Assembly (NCBI RefSeq): GCF_022267555.1 | Contig: NZ_CP073586.1 | Location: forward strand, 3,762,501 to 3,826,500 | Direction: 5' to 3' | Source of the DNA: Proteiniphilum propionicum | GTDB taxonomy: Bacteria; Bacteroidota; Bacteroidia; Bacteroidales; Dysgonomonadaceae | Length of the DNA: 64,000 nt | In this document: piece after piece, positions 45,907 through 54,994 of the stretch | How positions within the stretch are numbered: the stretch's first letter is position 1 | Layout: each line of letters starts with the position of its first letter | The notes under the pieces: model-generated | Told to the model about the DNA's origin: nothing | Database searches by the model: none | The model's input: only the letters and a program-made list of their open reading frames with translations | Made by a program: the position numbers and the translations under genes

Positions 45907-46211
45907 CGATCTCTCTTGGAGATGATGCTCAAAGCTTTTTTTAATATGTCCCGCTCCGTTTCAGCCTCGCCAAGACGTTTTTCCAGTTCAGCAATCCTTT
46001 TGCTATCTTCACTTAATGACTGGACACCGTGTCCGGGGAAACTGGCTTCCCCTTTCTGCTGGTATTCTTTCCGCCAACGATATAAAAGAAAGGGTGCAAT
46101 ACCCAATTCCTGTGCAAGCTCGGAAATATTCTTGCGTTCTAAACTGAGTTTGACCGCATTCTCTTTGAATGCCTTGTCAAAATGGGTTCTTTGTTTTCTC
46201 ATATTACACAA
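45903..46211 (-). CDS. IS3-family transposase OrfA
   Basis: 102 residues with the MRKQRTHFDKAFKENAVKLS start at 46202 more likely than the MCN start at 46211. HTH LAQELGIAPFLLYRWRKEYQ and a C-terminal coiled coil (RIAELEKRLGEAETERDILK). Together with orfB it makes the active transposase. Confidence 0.9.
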   Translation of the reverse strand: MCNMRKQRTHFDKAFKENAVKLSLERKNISELAQELGIAPFLLYRWRKEYQQKGEASFPGHGVQSLSEDSKRIAELEKRLGEAETERDILKKALSIISKRDR

Positions 46212-46289
46212 AAATAAGCGTTTATGCTTAACTCTGTGTCCCGGCTAAGTTAGTAATTCCACAGCTTTTACTAAAAATTATCGGAAAAA

Positions 46290-46320
46290 TTTGTATTATG
46301 TGAATAAAACACTAAGTTTG
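46290..46320 (+). promoter_or_regulatory. Promoter of the DUF1573 lipoprotein gene
   Basis: TTTG at 46290-46293, a 19-bp spacer and TAAGTTTG at 46313-46320, a full match to the Bacteroidota -33/-7 consensus. It starts about 40 bp right of the IS3 end and 70 bp before the ATG. Confidence 0.6.
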
Positions 46321-46389
46321 CAACTTAACTATTCAATGACTTCATTTTCGTTAAATTAAACTCATTTTGTTCATTGTGAAATTTGAATT

Positions 46390-47445
46390 ATGTTTCGTCT
46401 AAAATTAATAATATTATTCCTTTGTTTAATGGTATTATTTACAATTCCTGCTTGTAATAAAGTCAGCAATGAAATATATCAAAATGTAGCTATTGAAGAA
46501 ATTATAAATTTGGCACAAGAAAAAAGAAAATCAATTTGTCTTATTTTATTCAATGACAGCTCAACTATTTTTTCCTCTTATTTAAATAATATGGATAAAG
46601 GAATATTAACAAATTCGGATAGAGTAATTTTTAATATAATCAATGTAGCATTACCTGAAAACAAATGGTACACCCAATGGCTTGGGGCTGATAATCATGT
46701 AATTACTTGTGTATTTTCCTCTTCGGGGGTGTTACTTGCCACGATAACGGGTGCGTCGACATACTCTTTTGAATGTATCAATAAATCCTTAAATGGGGAT
46801 CTATCTTGTAATCAATTTGGTTTTACTCCATTATTCAATATGTCGGAGAATGCAAACAAAATAGATATCTTAAACAAGATTCTATTTTGTAAATTACAAT
46901 ATGACAAGGGAATGGATATTGAAAGTGACATTAATAATACTTTAGATATAGTCCAATATCCTTATAATATATATCTTAAGAGTTTGAATTTACAAAAATA
47001 TAAAAACGAAAAAGAAGCTATTTATTTGGCAAAACAACTACTTACATTTGATGATATTCCTTATTTGCGAATCTATTCTGATATATTTGAAAATGCAAAA
47101 TACATTGTAGACAATCAATACAACCCAGATAATGAAGCAAAACTTTTTATCAAACCCAAGGAAATAATACTTAATAATTGTATCATTAATCAGCCCGAAA
47201 TGTTGAAAATCGAACTGTTTAATAAAGGGAACTCTTTATTGAATATTAAAAATATAGATCTTGGCTGTAATTGCGTTAGATTAATAGATACGCAAACCTC
47301 GTTTATAATAAATCCAAATGATTCTATTACTTTACATTTAGAGTTTAAGTCCGATAAGAAGGGAAAAATAGAAAGGGAAATTCTTTTTGTGTCTAATGCT
47401 ATTAATAGTTTAGAGCCCGTTAAAATAAAAGCTTTTGTGGAATAA
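46390..47445 (+). CDS. Lipoprotein with C-terminal DUF1573 domain
   Basis: 351 residues. Lipobox MVLFTIPAC gives an N-terminal lipid-modified cysteine at about residue 22. The first ~250 residues are unassigned. The last ~100 (IINQPEMLKIELFNKGNSLL; DLGCNCVRLI; ITLHLEFKSDKKGKIERE) are an Ig-like DUF1573 domain with its CxC motif. Probably exposed at the envelope. It lies between an O-antigen-ligase-like gene and Cys-rich lipoproteins, apparently part of the same ancestral locus. Confidence 0.78.
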   Translation: MFRLKLIILFLCLMVLFTIPACNKVSNEIYQNVAIEEIINLAQEKRKSICLILFNDSSTIFSSYLNNMDKGILTNSDRVIFNIINVALPENKWYTQWLGADNHVITCVFSSSGVLLATITGASTYSFECINKSLNGDLSCNQFGFTPLFNMSENANKIDILNKILFCKLQYDKGMDIESDINNTLDIVQYPYNIYLKSLNLQKYKNEKEAIYLAKQLLTFDDIPYLRIYSDIFENAKYIVDNQYNPDNEAKLFIKPKEIILNNCIINQPEMLKIELFNKGNSLLNIKNIDLGCNCVRLIDTQTSFIINPNDSITLHLEFKSDKKGKIEREILFVSNAINSLEPVKIKAFVE

Positions 47446-47450
47446 ATAAA

Positions 47451-47468
47451 AAGGAGGTGATAATGTAG
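47451..47468 (+). promoter_or_regulatory. Perfect Shine-Dalgarno followed by ATG-TAG
   Basis: AAGGAGGTGAT at 47451-47461 is fully complementary to the 16S rRNA 3' end. The ATG at 47463-47465 is five bases after GGAGG and is followed at once by TAG. Such a start-stop pair could load and hold ribosomes. Shine-Dalgarno sequences are rare in this phylum. A chance match is possible. Confidence 0.3.
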
Positions 47469-47715
47469 ATAAAGATTTTTTTATTAAATTTTCTGTTGAA
47501 ATGATATATACAGAACATTTGTCCTTTCGTATTTACAACTTTTTTGTTGTTAAGAAATAGTGAAACTTACTTGATTAGTCTTTGTTGTAATCAGTAACTT
47601 CGCATGTACAATTTTCGGCAAGATTGAATGTACAGAAATTGGCAATATGCAATGTACATAAAAAGGGTTAAAGAAGAGTCTTCATATATTTGTAATTCAC
47701 GAAAATACAAACACT

Positions 47716-49296
47716 ATGAAGACTCAGATACATGACCTTAGAAAGGTACGTATGTGGTACGAAGTTAAAGAACTTTCCAGTAATCCGGGCAATTCGGATA
47801 GTAAAATTGCAAAAAAGTTGGGTATTGACCGCAGAACTGTTTCCAGGTACAAGAAGATGAGTGAAGAAGAGTTTCATGAGTTTTCAATGAAACAACGTGT
47901 ATACGAACTTGTTCTGTCGCCATATTACCCGGACGTTCTTTCCTTATTGAGTATAGACAATGGTTTGCCGGCGGCAGTGATAGAAGACCGGCTGAAGGAG
48001 AAATACCCCGACTTGCCGAAGGTGAACAGCAAGACTGTATACAACTTTGTCCAGCACGTGCGGCGTCAGGAGAAGATCCCTGTACCGGAGAAGATCCGCC
48101 AGACGGAAGCCCTGGAAGAGTTTGCATATGGCAGCCAGGCGCAGGTTGACTTCGGTACAGCACAGATGCGACGTTTGGACGGCAGTAGGCGCAGGGTTTA
48201 TTTTTTTGCCCTTGTCCTGTCACGCAGTCGCTACAAATATGTGTTTTTCCAAACAACTCCCTTCACCGGGAAAACAGCCGTCCAGGCTCACGAGCAGGCC
48301 TTCAGGTATATAGAGGGTATCCCCGGGAAGCTTCTCTATGATCAGGACTCAGTGTTTCTGAAAAGTGAGAACCTTGGCGATTATCTCCTGGCTGATGATT
48401 TTCGTCGCTACAGGGATGAACGTGGTATCAGTGTTGAGTTCTGCCGCAAGGCCGATCCCCAGAGCAAAGGCCGGGTTGAGAACGTGGTAGGATACGTAAA
48501 AAACAACTTTCTTCGCGCGCGTACCTTTCACGATATAGATCGCCTCAACGAGGAAGTCCTGAGCTGGTTGGAGCGCAAGGCGAACGGCACCAAACATGCC
48601 ACGACGAAGCGCCTGCCCCACGATGTGTGGTTGATTGAAAAGGAGCATCTCTCCTTTTTTCGCCCCTCACCGGCAATCCCCCGGGATGAGATTCCCACCT
48701 ACACGGTGAGAAAAGATAACACAATCAGTTACAAGGGGAACTTCTACAGGGTCCCATATGGCACCTATAACGGGAAGGGACCGGAGGTATTACTCAAGGT
48801 CAAGGATGGCACCCTTTCGCTTTCCAACCGGCAAGGCATCCTTCTGGCCGAGCACCCCGTCAGTCTTGAAAAAGGCAAGGTAATCGGTAGCACAACTTAT
48901 CGACGGGATCGGAACTCCAGGCTCGAGGTCTTCAAGCAGGAAGTCCTATCGATCTGGAAGGGCAACAACACTTTGTACCTGTTCATAGAGGAGATACACA
49001 AGTATAAGCCCCGTTATCTGAGAGACAATCTGAAAATGATAAGGGAGGTGATGGGCGAATATGGTGAAGAGATCGTTGGCAGTGCACTTGATTACTGCCT
49101 CGACAATGGGCTCTACAACGCCCTTTACCTGAAAGAAGCCGCATCACATTACCGGGAGTTAAAACGCCGGGAGAAGAAGCCCTTGCCTGTTGTAAGCGTG
49201 TTGCATGACGGTGTTCAAACAAGTCAGTATGACACGGATGCATACATCCCCGAGAGAAGCAAGATAAACCGGTACGATCAAATCATGGAGCTATGA
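47716..49296 (+). CDS. istA: IS21-family transposase IstA
   Basis: 526 residues. N-terminal HTH (DSKIAKKLGIDRRTVSRYKK), the rve core with AQVDFGTAQMRRLDG (first Asp), LLYDQDSVFL (second Asp) and QSKGRVENVVGYVKNNFL (Glu), then the C-terminal Mu-like beta-barrel part. The end overlaps the start of the istB frame by 5 bp (ATG at 49292). Confidence 0.93.
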   Translation: MKTQIHDLRKVRMWYEVKELSSNPGNSDSKIAKKLGIDRRTVSRYKKMSEEEFHEFSMKQRVYELVLSPYYPDVLSLLSIDNGLPAAVIEDRLKEKYPDLPKVNSKTVYNFVQHVRRQEKIPVPEKIRQTEALEEFAYGSQAQVDFGTAQMRRLDGSRRRVYFFALVLSRSRYKYVFFQTTPFTGKTAVQAHEQAFRYIEGIPGKLLYDQDSVFLKSENLGDYLLADDFRRYRDERGISVEFCRKADPQSKGRVENVVGYVKNNFLRARTFHDIDRLNEEVLSWLERKANGTKHATTKRLPHDVWLIEKEHLSFFRPSPAIPRDEIPTYTVRKDNTISYKGNFYRVPYGTYNGKGPEVLLKVKDGTLSLSNRQGILLAEHPVSLEKGKVIGSTTYRRDRNSRLEVFKQEVLSIWKGNNTLYLFIEEIHKYKPRYLRDNLKMIREVMGEYGEEIVGSALDYCLDNGLYNALYLKEAASHYRELKRREKKPLPVVSVLHDGVQTSQYDTDAYIPERSKINRYDQIMEL

Positions 49297-50046
49297 AGCA
49301 GATAGAAAACATGAAGCAATATGCCGGCATACTTCGTTTGGGATACCTGAGCAAAAAACTTGCAGCCGATGCTTCACCAGGCGAGTATAGATACACCGGG
49401 ATACGCGGACTTCCTGGAGAACATGCTTATAAAAGAGCTAGAGCAGCGACAGCTGAATGATTACCGGCGCAGGACTAAACTGGCCCGTCTGCCACGTGCA
49501 CACGAGCTTGACGAGTACGATTACAAGGCCTCGAGCAGCATCGGCATAAGGCAGATGACACAGCTCAGGGAGCTGCTCTGGGTCGATCAGCTATACAACC
49601 TGGTGCTGATGGGTCCAAGCGGTACGGGCAAAACATACCTGGCCGGGGGACTGGTCAATGATGCCATCAAGAAAGGTTATAGGGCCTATTTTACCACCAT
49701 GGCTGACCTGATAGGCGTGCTCAACAGGAAAGAAATCATCTCATCGGCAATGAGCACCTACAAGCGATACACCAAGGCACACCTGATTGCCATAGATGAC
49801 ATCATGATGTTCCCGGTGCAAAAGAGTGAAGCGGTGGCTCTGTTCAATCTGATCAATCACCTGCATGAGCAGTGCTCGATCATCATCACCACTAACAAGT
49901 CACCCAGCCAGTGGGCGGAGACACTGGATGATGAAGTGTTAGCCACAGCCATCCTGGATCGACTGCTATATCGTTGCGAGGTGATCAGGTTCGAGGGAAA
50001 CGGTTACCGTATGGACAACCGGAAAACTTTCCTTGAGAAAGAATAA
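49292..50046 (+). pseudogene. istB: IS21 helper ATPase IstB (frameshift near start)
   Basis: The ATG at 49292 gives MKQIENMKQYAGILRLGYLS, the normal IstB start, but an A6 run at 49353-49358 shifts it to a stop. With one A removed the frame joins LQPMLHQASIDTPGYADFLE. The remaining frame (from TTG at 49360, 228 residues) has Walker A LMGPSGTGKTYLAG, Walker B LIAIDDIMMF and the sensor ITTNKSPSQWAETL. Without the N-terminal part it may not work. A sequencing error in the run is possible. Confidence 0.75.
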
Positions 50047-50251
50047 AAAAACAGTTGAATACAATAAAAAAGAGATAGTTAATGTAATGTTAAACCTGTA
50101 CATTGGATATTGCCAAAAGTTGTACACTCAACATTGCCATTTTTTGTACATTGTAAATTTGCTAATTACACTTTGTATAGTAAAACAAATCATCTCACTT
50201 TTTTATCACTTCCGATAAACCCCATAAATTAAACATTAAAATTGTCTTATA

Positions 50252-50797
50252 ATGAAAAAAATAACATCTATAATTGTCACAGTATGTATCCCTATAATTG
50301 TGATTTTAATTAATTCATGTAGCCATGATGATGTATATGTGAATAAAGTAACTGATATCGAACATTCATTAAATCTGAAATCTCCTAATGGAGAAATGAT
50401 CGCGTCTAATATTTCCTCTCTGAAAAAAGATTTGGAAATAATAATCGCACAAGGATTTGAAAATAATACTACTTTTAATATTTCAAAAATTGAATATTTA
50501 CCACTAGCAACTGGTTATTCGGCAATCATTAGCTACATAACAGAAGATGGTTTTGAAGGAAATTTAGTAAAAACGAATAATCCTTCTTTTAAGATTTCTG
50601 AGAACTTGGTTGTAAAGACCAAAAACACATCACTTAGATTGAGGAGTAGTGATGAAAATGGTGGTGGTTCTACATTTACTGTATCTTGCAAGAAACTAGG
50701 AACCTGTGACTGTAAAGTCACTGCTGTTTACAAAAATGGAGTTACAACATACACTTGTGGAGATTGTAATAACTGCGAGATGACAATTGAACATTAA
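50252..50797 (+). CDS. Six-cysteine lipoprotein, copy 1
   Basis: 181 residues. Lipobox VILINSC at ~17-23, an N-terminal ~110-residue domain (EMIASNISSLKKDLEIIIA; YLPLATGYSAIISYITEDGF), then the linker RLRSSDENGGG and a ~40-residue Cys-rich tail with spacing C-x5-C-x-C ... C-x2-C-x2-C. The paralogue 18 bp downstream has the same plan. I do not recognise a family. The tail after the Gly-rich linker could form disulfides, and a thioredoxin-like gene follows in the same orientation. Confidence 0.7.
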   Translation: MKKITSIIVTVCIPIIVILINSCSHDDVYVNKVTDIEHSLNLKSPNGEMIASNISSLKKDLEIIIAQGFENNTTFNISKIEYLPLATGYSAIISYITEDGFEGNLVKTNNPSFKISENLVVKTKNTSLRLRSSDENGGGSTFTVSCKKLGTCDCKVTAVYKNGVTTYTCGDCNNCEMTIEH

Positions 50798-50814
50798 TTA
50801 AAATTAGATATGTT

Positions 50815-51369
50815 ATGAAGAATAAATTTATGTATACAAACATTATAGTCCTGATTTTTTCTTTACAATTTGTGATTTTTATGTCTGGATGCAGTAAGGA
50901 AGATATAAAAATGAATATTGCAGAAAATGAATATTTATTAGATATTGTTGCTCCTAGTGGTGAGAAAATTGCTAATAATATAACTGAACTTAAAAAGGAA
51001 ACTGCATTTATTATTGCTGAAACATTTGAAATTGATAAGACTTTTGAAATAACAAATTTATATTATTTACCATGTAAAAAAGGTTATATCGCTATAATTG
51101 AATACTTAACTGAAGATGGTATGAAAGGAACTTATGCTATTTCAAAAGATGCAGAGGTAAATTATTCAACAGATAATGTGATTCTTAAATCAAGTAGTAG
51201 ATTAAGATCAAGCTCGGAAAATGGAGGAGGCGGGCAAACTAAGTTTGTATGTAAACCTCATGGAAATTGTTCTACATGTACACTTCAAGGATCATACAAT
51301 CCAAATACTGGAGAAAACACCATAACATGTAGCTGTAATGAATGTAAAATGGAAATAACGGTTTCTTGA
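50815..51369 (+). CDS. Six-cysteine lipoprotein, copy 2
   Basis: 184 residues. Signal and lipobox end VIFMSGC, followed by SKEDIKM. The first domain aligns with copy 1 (GEKIANNITELKKETAFIIA; YYLPCKKGYIAIIEYLTED), the linker reads RLRSSSENGGGG, and the tail has C-x5-C-x2-C ... C-x-C-x2-C. The tail differs from copy 1 in almost all non-Cys positions, so the cysteines and linker are what is conserved. A terminator follows at 51381. Confidence 0.7.
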   Translation: MKNKFMYTNIIVLIFSLQFVIFMSGCSKEDIKMNIAENEYLLDIVAPSGEKIANNITELKKETAFIIAETFEIDKTFEITNLYYLPCKKGYIAIIEYLTEDGMKGTYAISKDAEVNYSTDNVILKSSSRLRSSSENGGGGQTKFVCKPHGNCSTCTLQGSYNPNTGENTITCSCNECKMEITVS

Positions 51370-51380
51370 TGAATATTTAG

Positions 51381-51418
51381 GAGAGTGTCTCAAAATGAGA
51401 CATTCTCTTTATTTTTTT
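51381..51418 (+). terminator. Terminator after the lipoprotein pair
   Basis: An 11-bp stem (GAGAGTGTCTC / GAGACATTCTC, one G-T pair) with a short A-rich loop, followed by TTTATTTTTTT. It is a good factor-independent terminator in the plus direction. Confidence 0.75.
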
Positions 51419-51515
51419 GCAATAATTAACACAGGTTGCAGCTGCTTTTTCATATTCAACTAAAAACATACAAACTTCATTGAATTGAATTCAATTAAAT
51501 TATTTTAATAGCAAA

Positions 51516-52181
51516 ATGAAATTTTTTTATGTGCTTTTTTTCATTACTTGCCCTATTTTACTTTTTTCTCAAAGTGTCATTAAAAATAATGATGGCAGTA
51601 TAACTGTTATTTCCGACTCTACTGTCTACCTTGATTCAAATAGAAATATAATAAATAGAGATATATTTCAAGACTCATTAAATACGGGAAACTACGTTGT
51701 GTCCTTTAAAGATACGCTTAGAAGGGTTGAGTTTCAACTAAAGAAAAAAATAGTCACGGAGCATCCAATGTTCAGGTTGGGGAAAAAGTTTCCGGACTTG
51801 GAGCTATTGGACATAAATCAAAATAAAATTACTATAACAGATAAAGAAGAATACACATTGTTTACCTTTTGGGATATTAGTTGTAAGCCTTGCATTGAAG
51901 AATTAATATCTTTAAATGTTATTGCGGAAGAATATCCGAATGTTTGTTTTATTGCTATAACAGCTAATTCGAATATACAAGTTTCACATTTTTTTCAAGA
52001 AAAAGGCATTGCATGGAATAACATAAAGATTGTCTATGATTATCCATATAGTGAAAATTTTAATATAACTAGTGTACCTTTCAATGTAATTATTGATAAG
52101 AACAAAATAATAAAAAAGACAATAGCTGGAAAAGATATTAAGAGTATTTGTTCATATTTTGATGAGTTAAAGAAGAAATAA
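51516..52181 (+). CDS. Thioredoxin/TlpA-like envelope protein
   Basis: 221 residues. Signal peptide MKFFYVLFFITCPILLFSQ, then after a ~75-residue N-terminal part the thioredoxin fold: FPDLELLDINQNKITI, FWDISCKPCIEEL with the CxxC active site (CKPC), and ITSVPFNVIIDKNK with the cis-Pro. Likely a periplasmic thiol-disulfide reductase. Placed between the Cys-rich lipoproteins and the transglutaminase gene, it could act on the lipoprotein cysteines (inference). Confidence 0.83.
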   Translation: MKFFYVLFFITCPILLFSQSVIKNNDGSITVISDSTVYLDSNRNIINRDIFQDSLNTGNYVVSFKDTLRRVEFQLKKKIVTEHPMFRLGKKFPDLELLDINQNKITITDKEEYTLFTFWDISCKPCIEELISLNVIAEEYPNVCFIAITANSNIQVSHFFQEKGIAWNNIKIVYDYPYSENFNITSVPFNVIIDKNKIIKKTIAGKDIKSICSYFDELKKK

Positions 52182-52201
52182 AAACACTTATCTTATAATA
52201 A

Positions 52202-53221
52202 ATGGGTTGTTTTCTACATAAAAAAACAAGAGGTGGGTTGCTTTTATTGGTATTCATTACTCTTTTTTCGACTTGTAATAATAATGTTGATGATAATATT
52301 GGGCATGTACTCAATCTCGCGGGTAAAAATAGAGCAGAACTAGAAAAAGTATTAAAACATTATGCTTCAAATGTCGAAGATTCTCTGAAATATCAAGCAG
52401 CCAAGTTTCTTATTCTGAATATGGAAGGAAAATATTCAGAAAGTTACAACGCACCTTGGGAAGATGTTGCTACAGTAAACTTACGTTGGAGTAGTTCTTC
52501 GGATAAATCCAAGGTTATAGAAACATTTAATATTGGAGAGCTGATTCGCAAAGACGATATTCACCACATTACGGCAGACTATCTGATATCCAATATTGAA
52601 TTGGCTTTTCAGGTTTTGAGAGATAAGCCTTGGGGCAAACACATTTCATTCGAAACCTTTTGTGAAGAAATACTTCCATATCGGATTGGAACAGAACCGT
52701 TAGAGAATTGGAGAGAAAAGGTGCTAGCCAGTTTTGCAGATTTAAATAATTCGCTAAGAGAAGATTCAACAATTACGGCAGTAAAAGCATGTAGCAAAGT
52801 GAATGATATTTTACCACGCTTTCGCATGGATAAAGACTTTTCAAACATGAATTATTCCCAGCTGATGGCAACTACCAGAGGCATGTGTGACAGCCAAGCA
52901 GCTTTAGCCGCTTTTGTCATGAGAGGCTTGGGAATTCCCGTAACAATTGATTTTACTCCGCAATGGAAAATCCACCCAACAGGACATACATGGAATAGTG
53001 TCTCTGACAGCATCGGGCAGCACATTTCTTTTATGGGTGGTGAAACCAATCCTCACAATAAACATCAAGGAAATACATTGCAAAAAGCCAAAGCCTATAG
53101 AAAAACATTCCAAAATCAAAGAATAGTGGAGGCCGATAAAAAAGACATTCCTTTCTTATTTCAAGATAACATAATAAACTTCTCCCCTTCCTTAGACAGT
53201 TTCTATTCACAGATAAGTTAG
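52202..53221 (+). pseudogene. Transglutaminase-like lipoprotein, 5' part, split by IS3
   Basis: The true coding part ends at the IS boundary (53174). Lipobox LFSTC, a ~190-residue helical domain, then the transglutaminase core RGMCDSQAALAAFVMRGLGI with the catalytic Cys and HPTGHTWNSV with the His. The codons after 53174 are IS sequence. Joining 52202-53174 to 54437-54960 gives one frame of 499 codons (498 residues) whose second part is an F5/8 type C domain. Start at the MGCFLHKKTRGG methionine, 20 bp after the thioredoxin gene. Confidence 0.85.
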
Positions 53222-53261
53222 TTTCCTGGGATCGCCCTGCAGGGCGATCCCAGGAAACTAA
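53218..53261. repeat. 44-bp perfect palindrome of IS3 copy 2
   Basis: Same sequence as 11497-11540, covering the orfB stop codon. Arms begin TTAGTTTCC with a central CTGCAG. Confidence 0.85.
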
Positions 53262-54058
53262 GCGGCCTCCCGGTACACATCCATCGGCCTTTTATATTCC
53301 AATCCCTGATGGGGCCTTTCCTGGTTATAATACTTCATATAATCCTTTATTTTGTGATATAACTCCAAACCATTGTCTGATGGTTCGAGATAAAGCTTCT
53401 CGTATTTGATGTTCCGCCAAAATCTTTCAATGAAGATATTGTCAATAGCCCGTCCCTTCCCGTCCATGCTGAACTTTAAACCCTCGTATGAAGAAAAATA
53501 AGCTGAAAACTCCGGGCTGGAGAACTGACTCCCCTGATCCGTATTGATTATCTCCGGAGCACCATGGTGCTTTATAGCCTCTTCAAGGCACTCGCGGCAC
53601 CAATGGGCGGTCATCGTGTTGGACAGTGACCAGCCAACGATATAGCGGCTGTAAACGTCAATGATGCCAACCAGGTACAGATGGCTGCCAGCTAACGGGA
53701 TATAGGTGATATCCATCGCCCAGACCTGATTGGGGCGCGTTACCTTTAACCCACGCAGCAGGTAGGGATAAATCACATGGCTTGCTCCCTTATGGGGCTT
53801 GCTCGTGTTCGGACGGGGGCCGGTCGCATATAAATCCATTTTCCGATATAAACGGCGCACACGCTTGGGATTGACCTCGTAGCCAATGCCACGAAGGTGA
53901 TGTGTCATCCGGGGTACACCGTAGAACGGGGTAATCATGTACTGTTTGTCTATCTGCTTCATCAGTTCCTCATTATAGGGAACCATCTTCACGGGGCGAA
54001 TAGTAGAAGCTGCTACGGGGCACATCCAACAAATCACACTGGCGTGAAACGCTTAAAG
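53258..54058 (-). pseudogene. IS3-family transposase OrfB, copy 2 (frameshifted)
   Basis: Identical to the OrfB at 10676-11500 except for an extra C at the sequence GGTTCCCTATAATG near 53985 (copy 1 has GGTTCCTATAATG). This shifts the frame between YYSPREDGS and YNEELMKQIDKQ. All D-D-E residues lie in the long downstream frame, but the N-terminal helix-turn-helix is cut off. Confidence 0.88.
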
Positions 54059-54097
54059 AGTGGGTCTTGTCGATTTTGCTCATCCGTTCATTTTTGG

Positions 54098-54373
54098 CTA
54101 TTTCCCCAATACTTTTTTTAAGAAATCAACCTCCAGCTGAAGCTGTCCGACCTTCTTGAACAGGGCGTCTTTCTCCTTGTCATCCTCTGTTTTAGAGCCG
54201 CCTCTCTCGAACACCTGGTCCGCCTGAGATAAAAATTGAGTCTTCCACGTCGAGATCTGACCCGGGTGAAGTTCATACTTCCTGGCGATCTCCTGGACTG
54301 TTTCTCTTTCTTGAAGTGCTTCTAAAACAATCTTTGTTTTAAAGCCGGCACTGTAAGTTTTCCTTTTCTTCAT
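54098..54373 (-). CDS. IS3-family transposase OrfA, copy 2
   Basis: 91 residues, identical to the OrfA at 10386-10661, with the same A7G run for frameshifting at its 3' end. Intact. Confidence 0.9.
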   Translation of the reverse strand: MKKRKTYSAGFKTKIVLEALQERETVQEIARKYELHPGQISTWKTQFLSQADQVFERGGSKTEDDKEKDALFKKVGQLQLEVDFLKKVLGK

Positions 54374-54436
54374 GACAACAAAATTAATATTATTTTTTAA
54401 TGATTCTTGTTGTCTAAGATTCGGGGGTAATTATAA

Positions 54437-54960
54437 TATCTACTTCTCCCAAGCTTTACAACAAGATATCACTAAAACAGTCTCATTTATGTCGTTTTAT
54501 TCGATACAGAGCTCCTATAGGGAATTGTAACGTTTCGGAGATAGCTTTCTACGACGACTCTGGTAAAGAGCTTAAGGGTGTACATATAGGCTCTCCTGGT
54601 TCATATAACAACCTGGGAGATTCGGGAGACAAAGCATTTGATGGAAACATTTCAACATTTTATGACGCGGTAGACACAGAAAACTCTTGGACTGGTTTAG
54701 ATTTCGGAGAATATAAGAGAATATCAACGATACATTACTCCCCACGATTATTAGGTGTTGGTATTTATAATGATAATGAATATGAATTATTTCGTTGGAC
54801 TGTTGATGGTTGGAAATCGATTGAGAAAAAAAAAGCAACAGGACAAACAATTGAATTTAATACACCTCATAACTCTTTATTATATCTAAATAATAACACA
54901 TTAAATAAAAGAGGGAAGGTGTTTTTTATTAATGAAAATGAAATTTTTTATTATAATTAA
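54437..54960 (+). pseudogene. Discoidin (F5/8 type C) domain, 3' part of the split transglutaminase gene
   Basis: Frame in phase with 52202-53174: FIRYRAPIGNCNVSEIAFYD, GSYNNLGDSGDKAFDGNIST, SWTGLDFGEYKRISTIHY, then LGVGIYNDNEYELFRW and the end IFYYN before TAA at 54958-54960. This is the carbohydrate-binding type of C-terminal domain often found after transglutaminase domains in Bacteroidota. The first codons of this part come from IS-flanking sequence at 54437. It has no start of its own, so it is not translated unless the IS leaves. Confidence 0.85.
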
Positions 54961-54994
54961 TTAATAACTATTGAATTTAGAGATATTTGAATGT

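Larger units (their letters stand above)
44992..46252 (-). mobile_element. IS3-family insertion sequence (third type)
   Basis: About 1.26 kb with imperfect inverted repeats: AAACTTAATTGAGACAAAAA at the left and, on the minus strand, TAACTTAGCCGGGACACAGA at the right, both leading to GTTAAGC. orfA and orfB are on the minus strand. No target repeat was identified. It is inserted between the O-antigen-ligase-like gene and the DUF1573 gene without interrupting either. Confidence 0.82.
47605..50150 (+). mobile_element. IS21-family insertion sequence
   Basis: About 2.55 kb. Each end has repeated TGTACA blocks about 25 bp apart (left: TGTACAATTTTCGGCAAG; right on the minus strand: TGTACAAAAAATGGCAATG), the multiple terminal-repeat form of IS21. 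It encodes istA and istB. It separates the DUF1573 gene from the lipoprotein pair. No clean target duplication seen. Confidence 0.85.
53175..54433 (-). mobile_element. IS3-family element, copy 2, with TAA target repeat
   Basis: 1259 bp, inverted relative to copy 1 (10326-11583). The triplet TAA lies directly outside both ends (53172-53174 and 54434-54436), a typical IS3 3-bp duplication. orfB has an extra C and is frameshifted, which also explains the one-base length difference. It splits the transglutaminase gene. Confidence 0.92.

Noticed and set aside
47451-47461. Match to the 16S rRNA 3' end, considered as an rRNA fragment
   Set aside because: Only about 11 bases match; no further 16S sequence lies on either side.
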